Positions 55,315-63,827 of a stretch of 64,000 nt of DNA are shown here, piece by piece (position 1 is the stretch's first letter; each line of letters starts with the position of its first letter). Position numbers and translations under genes: made by a program. Source of the DNA: Candidatus Aminicenantota bacterium (GTDB lineage Bacteria > Acidobacteriota > Aminicenantia > Aminicenantales > Saccharicenantaceae). Under the pieces are notes generated by a model. The model had not been told where the DNA came from, searched no databases, and was given only the letters and a program-made list of their open reading frames with translations. Where the stretch lies: positions 1 through 64,000 of the forward strand of contig JACIYI010000006.1 in assembly GCA_014360005.1 (NCBI GenBank). Reading direction: 5' to 3'.

Positions 55315-56730
55315 ATGGACACTATCTTAATCATTGACGATGAAAAAGGGCTGCTGGAAGTCCTGAACGTGGTCTTCCGGAAAGAAGGCTATGAGGTGAA
55401 AACGGCCACCTCGGGGGCTGAAGGCCTGGATATCCTCAACAGCAAATCAATTGACCTGGTCATAACTGACATCAGGATGCCTCATCTGAGCGGCATGGAG
55501 GTTCTGCGTTATGTCAAGGAAAACCAGCCGGAAGTGCCGGTGATTGTGATCACGGCCTATGGCAGCATTCAGCAGGCGGTGGAAGCCCTGAAAGCTGGAG
55601 CCCTGGATTATATTGTCAAGCCGTTTGACGTGGAGGAGCTTAAGATACTGGTGGCCAGGGGCTTGGAGAGGAAGCACTTAGAGCTGGAAAACATCCTGCT
55701 GAAGAAAGACCTGAAAGAAAAATACAAGTTTGAGAATATGATCGGCAAAAGCTGGCTGATGCAGGAGATTTACCTGCTGATAGACAAAGTGGCCGGCACC
55801 GACAGCACCGTGCTGATTACAGGAGAAAGCGGCACCGGCAAGGAAATGGCGGCCCGGGCCATCCACAGCCTGAGCCGGCGGAAGGACAAACCGTTTGTCA
55901 CCATCAATTGCGCTGCCCTGCCCGAGAACCTGCTGGAAAGCGAGCTTTTCGGACACACCAAGGGGTCCTTTACCGGAGCCATTTCGGACAAAAAGGGCAT
56001 GTTCGAGGTAGCTCATAAGGGGACGCTGTTTCTGGACGAAATAGGCGAGATGTCGCCCTGGACCCAGGTGAAATTGCTGCGGGCGCTGCAGGAAAGGAAG
56101 ATAAGGCGGGTCGGCGGGACGGAAGAAATTCCGGTTGACGTCCGGGTGATTGCTGCCACCAACCAGGATTTGAAGAAGCGGATTGAGGAGGGGAAGTTCA
56201 GGGAGGACCTGTATTACCGGCTGAACGTGATCACTTTCGAGATGCCGCCCCTGCGGGAAAGGGTGGAGGATATTCCGCTGTTGACCCAGCATTTTCTCCA
56301 GAAGTACTGCCAGCAGATGGGCAAAAAGATGAAGCGGCTGGCCCCGGAGGTGGTGGGGATATTTGAGCAATATTCTTGGCCTGGAAATATCCGGGAGCTG
56401 GAGAATGTAATCGAGCGGATCGTTGCCATTGAGGACCGGGAGACCATCACCACAGCCTGCCTGCCGCCGGAAATGTTGGGAATGGTCAAGCGGGAAGATC
56501 AGAAGGTGGAGCTGGGGCCGGGTTTTGACCTGAACCGACACCTGGATGATATTGCCAAGCGATATATCGTAAAGGCTCTGGAAAAGAGCGGGGGCCGGAT
56601 GAAGAAGGCGGCTCCGATGCTGGGGGTGAGCTACCGCACCCTGCGTTATCTTATTGATAAGTATGAGCTTAAGACCAGGATAAAGGAAGAGGAGACTAAC
56701 CAGGTAGCCGCCGGCGGAAACGAAAGATAG
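55315..56730 (+). CDS. pilR: PilR-like sigma-54-dependent response regulator
   Basis: A 471-residue NtrC-type activator. The receiver domain has the phospho-acceptor aspartate in LVITDIRMP (D49 or close). The AAA+ domain has GESGTGKEMAARAIH (Walker A), SELFGHTKGSFTGA (the GAFTGA-type loop that contacts sigma-54, with S for A) and GTLFLDEIGEMS (Walker B). A Fis-type helix-turn-helix (GGRMKKAAPMLGVSYRTLRY) ends the protein. Its likely target is the sigma-54 promoter of the pilin 230 bases downstream. Confidence 0.95.
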   Translation: MDTILIIDDEKGLLEVLNVVFRKEGYEVKTATSGAEGLDILNSKSIDLVITDIRMPHLSGMEVLRYVKENQPEVPVIVITAYGSIQQAVEALKAGALDYIVKPFDVEELKILVARGLERKHLELENILLKKDLKEKYKFENMIGKSWLMQEIYLLIDKVAGTDSTVLITGESGTGKEMAARAIHSLSRRKDKPFVTINCAALPENLLESELFGHTKGSFTGAISDKKGMFEVAHKGTLFLDEIGEMSPWTQVKLLRALQERKIRRVGGTEEIPVDVRVIAATNQDLKKRIEEGKFREDLYYRLNVITFEMPPLRERVEDIPLLTQHFLQKYCQQMGKKMKRLAPEVVGIFEQYSWPGNIRELENVIERIVAIEDRETITTACLPPEMLGMVKREDQKVELGPGFDLNRHLDDIAKRYIVKALEKSGGRMKKAAPMLGVSYRTLRYLIDKYELKTRIKEEETNQVAAGGNER

Positions 56731-56858
56731 AAGGACCGGGTAGGGATTTTCTGCGATTCGTGATTTCTTCCTTAGAGCTCCTGATGCCATAGAGCTATTT
56801 TCCCCATGGAGAACTAAATTTTAAGGGAGGCCAGGCTGATAAGAAATAAAGCAAAATG

Positions 56859-56876
56859 TGTCAAATGGTATTGACA
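56859..56876. promoter_or_regulatory. Probable PilR upstream activation site
   Basis: TGTCAA and TTGACA are 6-base inverted arms around ATGGTA, with a further TGTC at 56882. The TGTC core matches the known PilR target, and the location about 85-100 bases ahead of the sigma-54 -24 element is what an enhancer-binding protein needs. Confidence 0.5.
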
Positions 56877-56959
56877 AAATATGTCGCCAGGTTAGAATAA
56901 TAATGACGTTGTTATTTGTAAATTATTTATTATCTTTAAGTTATATCATTAATAAAACC

Positions 56960-56976
56960 TGGCACGTTACTTGCAT
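56960..56976 (+). promoter_or_regulatory. Sigma-54 promoter of the pilin gene
   Basis: TGGCACGTTACTTGCAT fits the -24/-12 consensus with GG (56961-56962) and GC (56973-56974) ten bases apart. Transcription would start near 56986, giving a 55-base leader before the ATG at 57042, which is preceded by AGGAGG. It is the expected output of PilS-PilR. No other gene is seen at 56731-57041. Confidence 0.88.
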
Positions 56977-57041
56977 ATACTAAGGCGAATGAAAAACATC
57001 TCAGCCGGCGGATAGTCGGCGAGAAATTAGGAGGTATTAAA

Positions 57042-57632
57042 ATGTTAAAAAAGATGAGAGGATTCACCCTCATCGAAATGCTCATCGTCGTGGCCATCAT
57101 CGGTATTCTGGCCGCCCTGCTTATCCCCAACGCCATGAGCGCCCTGCAGAAAGCCAAACAGAAAGGCACCGTGAAGGACATTAACACAATTGCCGTCGGA
57201 ATTATGGACTATGTAACTGATAAAGGAAATGTTCCTGCCCATGCAGGTCCAGTTCAAGCGAATGACACATTAGTTTCTTCCTTGCAGGGATTTTATTTGA
57301 AGGTATTTCCAGTTAACGATCAATGGGGAAATCCATATCAGGTTGATACCAGAGAGCAAGCTAACTCTACCTGGGCTATAGCTTATGCTGACGGTGCAGA
57401 ATTAGGCGACGATGAATTTGTTGTTGGTTCTTTTGGAAGAGATGGTAGCCAAGGTCCAGATTATGATTATAATGTTGATGACCCGACTGCTGGGCTTTAT
57501 GAAGTTAACACCATGAAAGATTTCAATGAAGACATCGTCAACTGGAACGGTAGTATGGTCATCGGTCCTCGCACCGCCGCTGGTGCTGCAACTGGTGGTG
57601 CTGGTGGTACTGGTGGTGAAACTGGCACCTGA
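57042..57632 (+). CDS. pilA: Type IV major pilin with GspG-like C-terminal domain
   Basis: A 196-residue prepilin. Cleavage is before F8 (MLKKMRG then FTLIEMLIVVAIIGILAALL); E12 (mature Glu5) is present. The globular part resembles GspG-type pseudopilins (PVNDQWGNPYQ, then a Gly/Asp-rich FGRDGSQGPDYDYNVDD). The end is a low-complexity Gly/Thr/Ala tail (about residues 179-196). The promoter, the six-gene pil context and the terminator show that it is the main pilin rather than a type II secretion part. Codons after the conserved N-terminus are noticeably more AT-rich. Confidence 0.9.
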   Translation: MLKKMRGFTLIEMLIVVAIIGILAALLIPNAMSALQKAKQKGTVKDINTIAVGIMDYVTDKGNVPAHAGPVQANDTLVSSLQGFYLKVFPVNDQWGNPYQVDTREQANSTWAIAYADGAELGDDEFVVGSFGRDGSQGPDYDYNVDDPTAGLYEVNTMKDFNEDIVNWNGSMVIGPRTAAGAATGGAGGTGGETGT

Positions 57633-57660
57633 TTGATTTAACAGTTCGAAAATGAGCAAA

Positions 57661-57688
57661 AAAGGGCGGCTTCGGCCGCCCTTTTTTT
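57661..57688 (+). terminator. Strong intrinsic terminator of pilA
   Basis: GGGCGGC, a TTCG loop and GCCGCCC form a perfect 7-pair GC stem (with flanking A-T pairs) followed by seven T. It ends the pilin message 30 bases after the stop. Confidence 0.93.
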
Positions 57689-57803
57689 ATATAGATCGAT
57701 CCTGGAAATGAGGATTACGATATACTTTTAATTAAGCAAATATCAAGAAAGATGTATTCAGAGAAAATGTTTTTTATACCGGATGTGGTAAAATTGCCAA
57801 GTG

Positions 57804-58505
57804 ATGGCGGTTGTACGAACGATAATTCTGGTGATTTTTTACGTGGTGCTGGTGGTCTTGTTGACGCCGGTGCTGCTGGTTTGCTGGCCGCTCGGCATTC
57901 GTGACCCACTTCTTATAGTGGCTAAGTGGGCCATGGGCGTCAGCCGTCGGATTCTGGCTCTGAAGGTTGAAGTTCAGGGGCTGGAAAATGTGGACCCGGC
58001 CCGTAGCTATGTCTTTATGGCCAATCACCTGAGCTTTCTGGATGGGCCGCTTCTTTTTTATGTTATTCCTCAGCTGGTCCGGGTGATACTAAAAAAGAGT
58101 GTTTTTCGCCTTCCCGTGGTCGGACCGGGCATGCGTTTTGTCGGCTTCATACCCGTTGACCGCAAAAGGGCCAGCGGCGGGAAGCGCAGCCTCAATCAGG
58201 CGGCCAGGATGATGAAAGAAAAGGGTTATTCTTTCTTGATTTTTCCCGAGGGAACCCGAAGCCGCAACGGCCGGCTGCAGCCCTTCAAGCGGGGCGGATT
58301 TTTCCTGGCTCTGGCCGCCGGGGCCCCCATTATCCCCATTACCATAAAAGGCACTTTTGAGCTAATGCCCAAGGGGCGGGTTTTCCCTCACTCCGGGAAG
58401 ATAAGCGTGATCTTTCACCGGCCGCTGGAAACTTCCGGTAAGAGCAGTGATGACATCCCGGGCCTGATAGAAGAGGTTTCCAGGGCTATTGCCTCCAGCT
58501 TGTAA
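57804..58505 (+). CDS. plsC: 1-acyl-sn-glycerol-3-phosphate acyltransferase
   Basis: This 233-residue membrane-associated enzyme adds the second acyl chain to lysophosphatidic acid. The catalytic NHLSFLDGP (HX4D, about residue 73) and the substrate-binding FPEGTRSRNG (about 151) are clear, with a hydrophobic N-terminus (VRTIILVIFYVVLVVLL). The start is the ATG at 57804; a GTG lies three bases earlier. It stands alone after the pil cluster, so it may be housekeeping or a paralogue. Confidence 0.9.
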   Translation: MAVVRTIILVIFYVVLVVLLTPVLLVCWPLGIRDPLLIVAKWAMGVSRRILALKVEVQGLENVDPARSYVFMANHLSFLDGPLLFYVIPQLVRVILKKSVFRLPVVGPGMRFVGFIPVDRKRASGGKRSLNQAARMMKEKGYSFLIFPEGTRSRNGRLQPFKRGGFFLALAAGAPIIPITIKGTFELMPKGRVFPHSGKISVIFHRPLETSGKSSDDIPGLIEEVSRAIASSL

Positions 58506-58900
58506 GTCCGGTCCTGGCGGATTTTGGGCCTTCTTTTGACACCGCTTCTAATCCGCCTTCCCTTCCGCCCGGCCAATGGCCACAGAGAAGGCCATCGCCT
58601 TACCTGTAAAGAAGAAGAGGGCAAAATACTTTTTTGATTCTTGGCCTTTTGGCTTTGAGGTCAAAGAGAATTAAAGCAGAAAGCTAGGGGGGTAGCGTTT
58701 AATCTGCGAATAGACTTAAGAAAACAGATCCAGCAACCAGCCCGGCTCAGAGCCGCAGGCCAGGTTGCCCAGCTATATTGCCGGGGCTTTTTTTCCCATC
58801 ATCCGGGTTATTTCAGCGTCTGTTCGGAATGTATTTTTTATTTTGATAATTTAGTAGAATTGGCTCTGGTAAAATTAGACCCAAGGAGTAAACGGGAGTA
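58506..58900. other. Intergenic stretch with a terminator-ended structured RNA candidate
   Basis: No gene is seen. AGCCCGGC (58739-58746) can pair with GCCGGGGCT (58780-58788), one base bulged, followed by seven T. Between them GGCTCAGAGCC (58744-58754) is another short hairpin. This is either a distant terminator for plsC, 235 bases after its stop, or the end of a small RNA. The region at 58860-58900 gives the ribosome binding site of the next gene. Confidence 0.4.
58739..58794 (+). terminator. Probable intrinsic terminator (long-loop) before the amidohydrolase genes
   Basis: An imperfect GC-rich stem is closed by a T-run of seven at 58788-58794. The long loop (about 33 bases) contains its own small stem, so strength is uncertain. 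Confidence 0.45.
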
Positions 58901-60280
58901 ATGATGAGCGTTATCAAACTTTCTGGCTTAAGAATTTTCTGGTTAAAAACACCATCGGCACCCGCGCCTGAAAATCGCCGGTTCGGGGCAGCCAGGGCAA
59001 AGCTTGTAACCTTATTTCTTTCTTTTCTTTTGCTCTGTAACCTGGCGATTAAATTGGTCGGAGACGATGGGCCTAAGGCGCAAAGCGAGCCGGAGCAGAT
59101 GGCCATAACCGGAGCTCGCATCCTGACTGCTTCCGGCCAGAATTATGAAAAGGGGACAATCCTGATGCGGGCTGGAAAGATTGTTGAAGTCGGGGAAAAC
59201 ATCAAAATACCAGAAGGAACCAGGATAATTGAGGCCCGCGGCTGCCTTATAACACCGGGCCTGATAGACGCCCATTCCCACCTGGGCCTGGGCCCGAGCG
59301 GTGGGGTAACCGAAGATAATGAAATGTCAGACCCCGTTACTCCCCAGCTCCGGATTATAGACTCGATTCATCCCGAGGGCCTGGGGCCTGACCAGAATCA
59401 ATTTCTGAATGCAGTGGCTGAGGGGGTAACGGCGGCGGTGGTTCGCCCGGGCTCGGGCAATGTCATCGGCGGACAGTCGGCTGTACTCAAGCTCCGCGGC
59501 CGGACCGTGGACGAGATGTGCCTAAAATTTCCGGCTGATATGAAAATGGCCCTCGGCCGCAAGGGGGCTTACGCCCAGAAAGGCCAGATGCCCATGACCA
59601 AGATGGGAACCGCCTTTCTGGTGCGTCAGGCTATGCTGGAGGCCGCAGAATACAAGAAGGCTCTGGAAAATTACGAGCAGGAAAAGAAAAAGAATCCAGC
59701 CGCCAGCCCGCCGCCCCGCGACCTGAAGAAAGAGTCCATGTTGCTGGTGCTCGACCGTAAAATTCCGGTCCATATCCATGTCGGCCCGGCCGATGACATC
59801 ATGACTGCCGTCCGTCTGGCCAAAGAGTTCGGCTTCAAGCAGCTGTCGCTGGCCCACGCTGAGGAAGCCTATAAAGTGGCCGAGGAGCTGGCCCGGAATC
59901 AAGTGGTGGTTGTGGTCGGACCGCGAATGATAACCTATGATGACCAGAATCGGCTCATCAACCTGGCCGACTATCTTTACCGGCGCGGAGTGGAAGTTTG
60001 CATCATGACCGATGCCGACGTGGTGCAGCAACCATTCCTGAGAACCCAGGCCGCCCTGGCCGTGAAGTATGGAATGGAAGCCGAGGCGGCGCTCAGGGCT
60101 ATTACCATTAATCCGGCCCGGCTGGCCGGTCTGGAAGACAGGCTGGGCAGCCTGGAAAAGGGGAAAGATGCCGACCTGGTCGTCTGGAGCGGCGACCTGT
60201 TTGATGTCCGGCAGGAGGCACTCCGGGTGTTCATAGACGGCCGGGAAGTTTACAGAAATCCGAAACTGGGAGGAAATTGA
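58901..60280 (+). CDS. Exported amidohydrolase (imidazolonepropionase-like), intact metal site
   Basis: A 459-residue metal-dependent hydrolase of the COG1228 amidohydrolase group. After a long N-region, residues 34-50 are a hydrophobic signal or anchor. The first HxH is in LIDAHSHLGLG (about 126). Later ligands appear as VHIHVGP, SLAHAEEAY and the aspartate in CIMTDADVV, so the binuclear site looks intact. Members hydrolyse cyclic amides or peptides; the substrate is unknown. A ribosome binding site GGGAG is three bases before the ATG pair. The next gene is its degenerate paralogue. Confidence 0.85.
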   Translation: MMSVIKLSGLRIFWLKTPSAPAPENRRFGAARAKLVTLFLSFLLLCNLAIKLVGDDGPKAQSEPEQMAITGARILTASGQNYEKGTILMRAGKIVEVGENIKIPEGTRIIEARGCLITPGLIDAHSHLGLGPSGGVTEDNEMSDPVTPQLRIIDSIHPEGLGPDQNQFLNAVAEGVTAAVVRPGSGNVIGGQSAVLKLRGRTVDEMCLKFPADMKMALGRKGAYAQKGQMPMTKMGTAFLVRQAMLEAAEYKKALENYEQEKKKNPAASPPPRDLKKESMLLVLDRKIPVHIHVGPADDIMTAVRLAKEFGFKQLSLAHAEEAYKVAEELARNQVVVVVGPRMITYDDQNRLINLADYLYRRGVEVCIMTDADVVQQPFLRTQAALAVKYGMEAEAALRAITINPARLAGLEDRLGSLEKGKDADLVVWSGDLFDVRQEALRVFIDGREVYRNPKLGGN

Positions 60281-60281
60281 A

Positions 60282-60461
60282 GTGGGCTGGCTTTTTGAGG
60301 TGGCGGTGGCGGGAGGCAAGGACTGTGTTGTGGCGGGGTTGCGGGAGAGGTGCAGTTTCGAAGATATTAAGCTGGCCAGGAAATTCTGCCCGGGACTTGG
60401 TAGTTCAGGTTGGCCGGCTGGATTTTTACCGGCTGTGGTTTTTTATTTAACCCTGGGCTGA
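60282..60461 (+). CDS. Possible 59-residue frame between the two amidohydrolase genes
   Basis: A GTG at 60282, eight bases after GGAGG at the end of the first amidohydrolase gene, opens a frame of 59 codons that fills nearly the whole gap to the second. The product begins VGWLFEVAVAGGKDCVVAG and has no family I know. A competing reading is a terminator at about 60412-60447 (GCCGG/CCGGC and a T-run) inside it. Weakly supported. Confidence 0.22.
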   Translation: MGWLFEVAVAGGKDCVVAGLRERCSFEDIKLARKFCPGLGSSGWPAGFLPAVVFYLTLG

Positions 60462-60471
60462 TGGAGGTAAC

Positions 60472-61896
60472 ATGAAATCAGGATTTAATTCGGAAAAATT
60501 TTGTTCAAATAAAATAGAAATTAAGGTGAGAACGGGAGAAAGGCGCAGGGGTGAAGCTAGGCCCAAGGCGAAGAGGCTGATTTCTGAGCTTTTCAGTGCC
60601 AGGTTAGCCCCAACTGCGGTGGCGGGAGCGTTCTTTTTTTGTTTCCTGTTTATGAACGCGGCTGCTGGACAGGGTAGGCCGGGCGGTCTGGCGGCCAGTT
60701 CGGGTGACAGCCCGGCCCGGGTCCTGGTAATCAAAGCCGCCAAGATTCTGACCATGGCCGGTCCGGCCCTGGAAAACGGGATGATAATAATTGAGGACGG
60801 GAAAATCAAGCAGGTGGGCACTAATCTTACCTTTCCCCAGGGGGCGGAGATTATTGAAGAACCAGAAGGCTGGGTGCTGCCGGGGTTGATCGACGCCCAT
60901 TCTTCCCTGGGATTGGTTGATGAAACCGGCCGCAGCGAAAATGAAGAGCTGTCAGAGCCGAACGTGGCCCAGCTTAGTGTAATTGACGGGCTAAACCCGT
61001 TTGATAAGAGGATAGTCCAGGCTCGGGCGGCCGGAATTACTGCGGCCCTGGTAACGCCGGGGCGCCGGTCGGTGATCGGCGGCCAGATGGCTGCGGTCAG
61101 GCTCCGGGGCAAAACGGTGGAAGAGATGGTCCTTCTGTCTCCGGCCGGGGTCAAATTCTCAATCGGGGAAGGCCCCAAGCAGGCTTTCGGAGAAAAAGGC
61201 CGGTTGCCATCCACCAGGATGGGGAATGTCTATGTGATCCGCCAGGCACTGCTGGAAGCCCGGGAATACGCCGAGAAATGGTCGGCCTATGAAAAGAAAC
61301 TGGCTGAAGCCAGAAAATCCCGGAAAGATACGGCGGATATCCAGGCTCCGAAAAGGGATTTGCGGCTGGAAGCGCTGGCCAGGGTGACGCGGGGAGAATT
61401 GACGGCTTTTATTGAATGCTACCGGGTTGATGATATCAGCGCGGCTTTGAGGCTGGTGGACGAGTTCCGGCTGAAGGCGGTCCTGGTCGGAGGCGCCGAG
61501 GGTTATCTGCTGGCGGAAGAAATTGCCAGAAGAAAAATTCCGGTTATTGTGGGTCCTTTTGGTATCGGACCCAAGCGAACCGAAACCGAGCGGGTAGCTG
61601 CTGCTAACGCCGCCCGGCTGCAGGCCGCCGGGGTCAAGGTGGTGCTGCAAAGCGAGGTCCAGTACGGGTTGGGGACTCTGGAAGAACTGCCGCTGGTGGC
61701 CGCCCTGGCGGTGCGGGGAGGTCTGCCCGAAGAAGAAGCGCTAAAGGCTATCACCATCAACGCAGCTGAAGTGCTGGGAGTGGCCGCGAAGATTGGTAGC
61801 CTGGAGCCGGGCAAGGAGGCCGACCTGGTTATTTTTAGCGGACATCCCTTTGACTATCGCAGCCGGGTCAAGCGGCTTCTAATTGGGGGAGAATAA
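60472..61896 (+). CDS. Amidohydrolase paralogue lacking the metal ligands
   Basis: A 474-residue paralogue of the preceding gene, similar along its length, with a long N-region and a signal segment around residues 45-63. The core HxH is changed to DAHSSLGL (H-x-S), the HIH strand is now FIECYRV, the LAHAEEAY histidine is VLVGGAEGY, and the TDAD aspartate is lost (VVLQSEVQY). No metal site remains, so hydrolysis is unlikely. It is probably a non-catalytic partner, binding protein or subunit. A GGAGG precedes the ATG at 60472, so it is still translated. Confidence 0.82.
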   Translation: MKSGFNSEKFCSNKIEIKVRTGERRRGEARPKAKRLISELFSARLAPTAVAGAFFFCFLFMNAAAGQGRPGGLAASSGDSPARVLVIKAAKILTMAGPALENGMIIIEDGKIKQVGTNLTFPQGAEIIEEPEGWVLPGLIDAHSSLGLVDETGRSENEELSEPNVAQLSVIDGLNPFDKRIVQARAAGITAALVTPGRRSVIGGQMAAVRLRGKTVEEMVLLSPAGVKFSIGEGPKQAFGEKGRLPSTRMGNVYVIRQALLEAREYAEKWSAYEKKLAEARKSRKDTADIQAPKRDLRLEALARVTRGELTAFIECYRVDDISAALRLVDEFRLKAVLVGGAEGYLLAEEIARRKIPVIVGPFGIGPKRTETERVAAANAARLQAAGVKVVLQSEVQYGLGTLEELPLVAALAVRGGLPEEEALKAITINAAEVLGVAAKIGSLEPGKEADLVIFSGHPFDYRSRVKRLLIGGE

Positions 61897-62318
61897 GAGG
61901 CCGGGTTTTTTTGCTTGACCGGAGCTGAGCAGAGCGAAGGCGGTTCTGATGAGGCACATAATTCCAGCACGGAAATCGGCGGATAACTGAAAAGCTACGC
62001 CCATGAATATTAGGCCCAAGAAAATGTGTAAGATAGCGCCTCAGCCCGATAAATTTCCATTACCCTGGTTAGATGAGCTCGTCCAGGTCAGGTCCTATCG
62101 GATGAAGAAATATGGGCTGCTCCTTGCGACCGAAGCGAAAACGGTAAATTTTAATCAGTCAACTGGATTGCGAGCCAGGTTTAATCTTAGTTATCGTCCT
62201 GGCCTTTCTCAAGAAGGCCAATAGTTGCCAGCAGCACCAGAAAAATAAAAAAAATTAGTAAACGAGTATTGTGTCCCCCTTTTTTTATGTTTATAATAAA
62301 GGTGGCGCTGGCGTTCTT
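61897..62318. other. Intergenic region upstream of the SAM riboswitch
   Basis: A 73-codon frame at 62003-62224 has no ribosome binding site and no family, and I do not call it. GGCCTT/AAGGCC around 62202-62219 is a small hairpin without a T-run. The metK promoter lies at 62269-62297. Confidence 0.4.
62269..62297 (+). promoter_or_regulatory. Sigma-70 promoter of the riboswitch-metK transcript
   Basis: TTGTGT (62269-62274), 17 bases, then a perfect TATAAT (62292-62297). Transcription would start near 62304, just ahead of the aptamer. Confidence 0.6.
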
Positions 62319-62440
62319 ATCCTCTCATCCAGAGAGGCAGAGGGTTAACGCGCCCGATGAAGCCCGGCAACCTGCTCCCGGCTGGAGCAAGGTGCCAAAA
62401 GCGTTGAGTTCCGGCTGCGGTCGGGACGAAAGATGAGGGG
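62319..62440 (+). promoter_or_regulatory. SAM-I riboswitch (S-box)
   Basis: Hallmark SAM-I pieces appear in order: CTCATCCAGAGAGGCAGAGG on the 5' side, CGATGAAGCCCGGCAACC (62354-62371) in the core, GGTGCCAA after the second stem, and GACGAAAGATGAG (62425-62437) closing P1 with CTCATC. When SAM is abundant the RNA should reduce metK expression. I see no T-run terminator before the metK ribosome binding site, so control may act on translation or via a hairpin such as CCTCTC/GAGAGG around 62477-62496. Confidence 0.9.
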
Positions 62441-62627
62441 AGTGGGGCGAAAGCGAGCATCGCCACCAGGTCCCGCTCCTCTCGAACAGAAGAGAGGCGC
62501 CTCGCCAGAGATTAGGGAGCGGAGACCGCGGTGGAGAGACTGCTATCATATCCGGTTTTACTACACCCCGGTAGCTTTCCCGCCTATCATCCGTATCCTG
62601 GATTATTTTATTTTTCTGGAGGACAGA

Positions 62628-63827
62628 ATGTCTGAATTTTATTTTGAGGTGAGAGCCGGCCGGGATTTCCTGGCCGAGGAGATGCCGGTGGAAATAGTGG
62701 AGCGCAAGGGAAAGGGCCATCCCGATTCTTTGTGCGATGGGGCGGCCGAAGAGCTTTCGGTAGCCCTCTCTGAAATATACCGACGGGAAACGGGACGAAT
62801 TCTTCATCATAATGTTGATAAGGCGGTCCTGGTCGGGGGGAATTCCAGAGCCGATTTCGGCGGCGGACAGGTAGTTGAGCCGCTTAAATTATACATTGTG
62901 GGACGGGCCGCCCGCGAATTAAACGGAAAAAAGATTATAGATGACAATATTGAGAAATACCTCAAAAAGAGAATCGGTGACTGGATGATGGGGCAGGTGC
63001 CCCATCTCAAGCCCGAGCATCTTGAGATTGAACTTTTGGTTCGGCCAGGGAGCGAGGACCTGGTCAGCATCTTTGCCGATGACGAAACGCCGCCCCGGGC
63101 CAACGATACCTCTCTGGCCGTGGGTTATGCCCCGTTGAGCGAGCTGGAAAGGCTGGTGCTGGAAACGGAAAAATATCTCAATGACCGCGAAGGGCAGCGG
63201 AGATTTCCGGCTCTAGGTCAGGATATCAAGGTAATGGGGGTAAGGAAGGGAGACCGGATCACCCTGACGGTAGCCGCAGCCTTTGTGGCCAGCGAGGTTA
63301 AAGATAGAAAGACCTATGAACAGATGAAAAAAGAAATGGCCCTCTTCCTGGGCCAGGAATTTGTCCGTCGCTATACCAGGAGGGGGGTCGAGGTGGTTAT
63401 CAATAATGCCGACACTGAGGCGAAAGTCTATCTGACAGTAACCGGGACCAGTGCCGAGGCCGGCGACGACGGGCAGGTCGGACGGGGAAATCGGGCCAAC
63501 GGGCTAATAACGCCTTACCGCCCGATGAGCCTGGAAGCGGTGGCCGGCAAGAACCCGGTTAGCCATGTTGGGAAGATATATAGCATCATGAGCCAGATCA
63601 TGGCCGACAGGATAGTAAGAGAGATGCCAGAGGCCCAGCAGGTTTATGTTTACATGGTCAGCCAGATAAACCAGCCCATTACCGAGCCCCAGGCCCTGAA
63701 TGTTGAATTGTGGGGGCTGGAGGCCGGCCGGGTCAAGACCGAGATCAAGAAAATAGCCGATGAGGTGCTGGGCAACTGGCGGGAAGTGCGCGACGGCTTC
63801 CTCAGCCGCCGCTGGCCCATCTATTAA
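62628..63827 (+). CDS. metK: S-adenosylmethionine synthetase, archaeal type
   Basis: It makes SAM from methionine and ATP. At 399 residues from the ATG at 62628 (behind GGAGG) it matches the archaeal MAT family, not the usual bacterial MetK: VEIVERKGKGHPDSLCDG, HHNVDKAVLVGGNS and GDDGQVGRGNRANGLITPYRPMS are the archaeal motifs. A 65-codon upstream extension of the frame lies in the riboswitch and is not translated. The bacterial-type gene is not in the window; use of the archaeal type is known in some deep-branching bacteria. Confidence 0.95.
   Translation: MSEFYFEVRAGRDFLAEEMPVEIVERKGKGHPDSLCDGAAEELSVALSEIYRRETGRILHHNVDKAVLVGGNSRADFGGGQVVEPLKLYIVGRAARELNGKKIIDDNIEKYLKKRIGDWMMGQVPHLKPEHLEIELLVRPGSEDLVSIFADDETPPRANDTSLAVGYAPLSELERLVLETEKYLNDREGQRRFPALGQDIKVMGVRKGDRITLTVAAAFVASEVKDRKTYEQMKKEMALFLGQEFVRRYTRRGVEVVINNADTEAKVYLTVTGTSAEAGDDGQVGRGNRANGLITPYRPMSLEAVAGKNPVSHVGKIYSIMSQIMADRIVREMPEAQQVYVYMVSQINQPITEPQALNVELWGLEAGRVKTEIKKIADEVLGNWREVRDGFLSRRWPIY

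Noticed and set aside
55678..56790. Long minus-strand open frame across pilR
   Set aside because: Antisense shadow of a clear NtrC-type gene.
62003..62224. 73-codon frame before the riboswitch
   Set aside because: No ribosome binding site, no family.
62433..62627. N-terminal extension of metK
   Set aside because: It begins inside the riboswitch P1 stem; the ATG at 62628 has the ribosome binding site and matches the family start.
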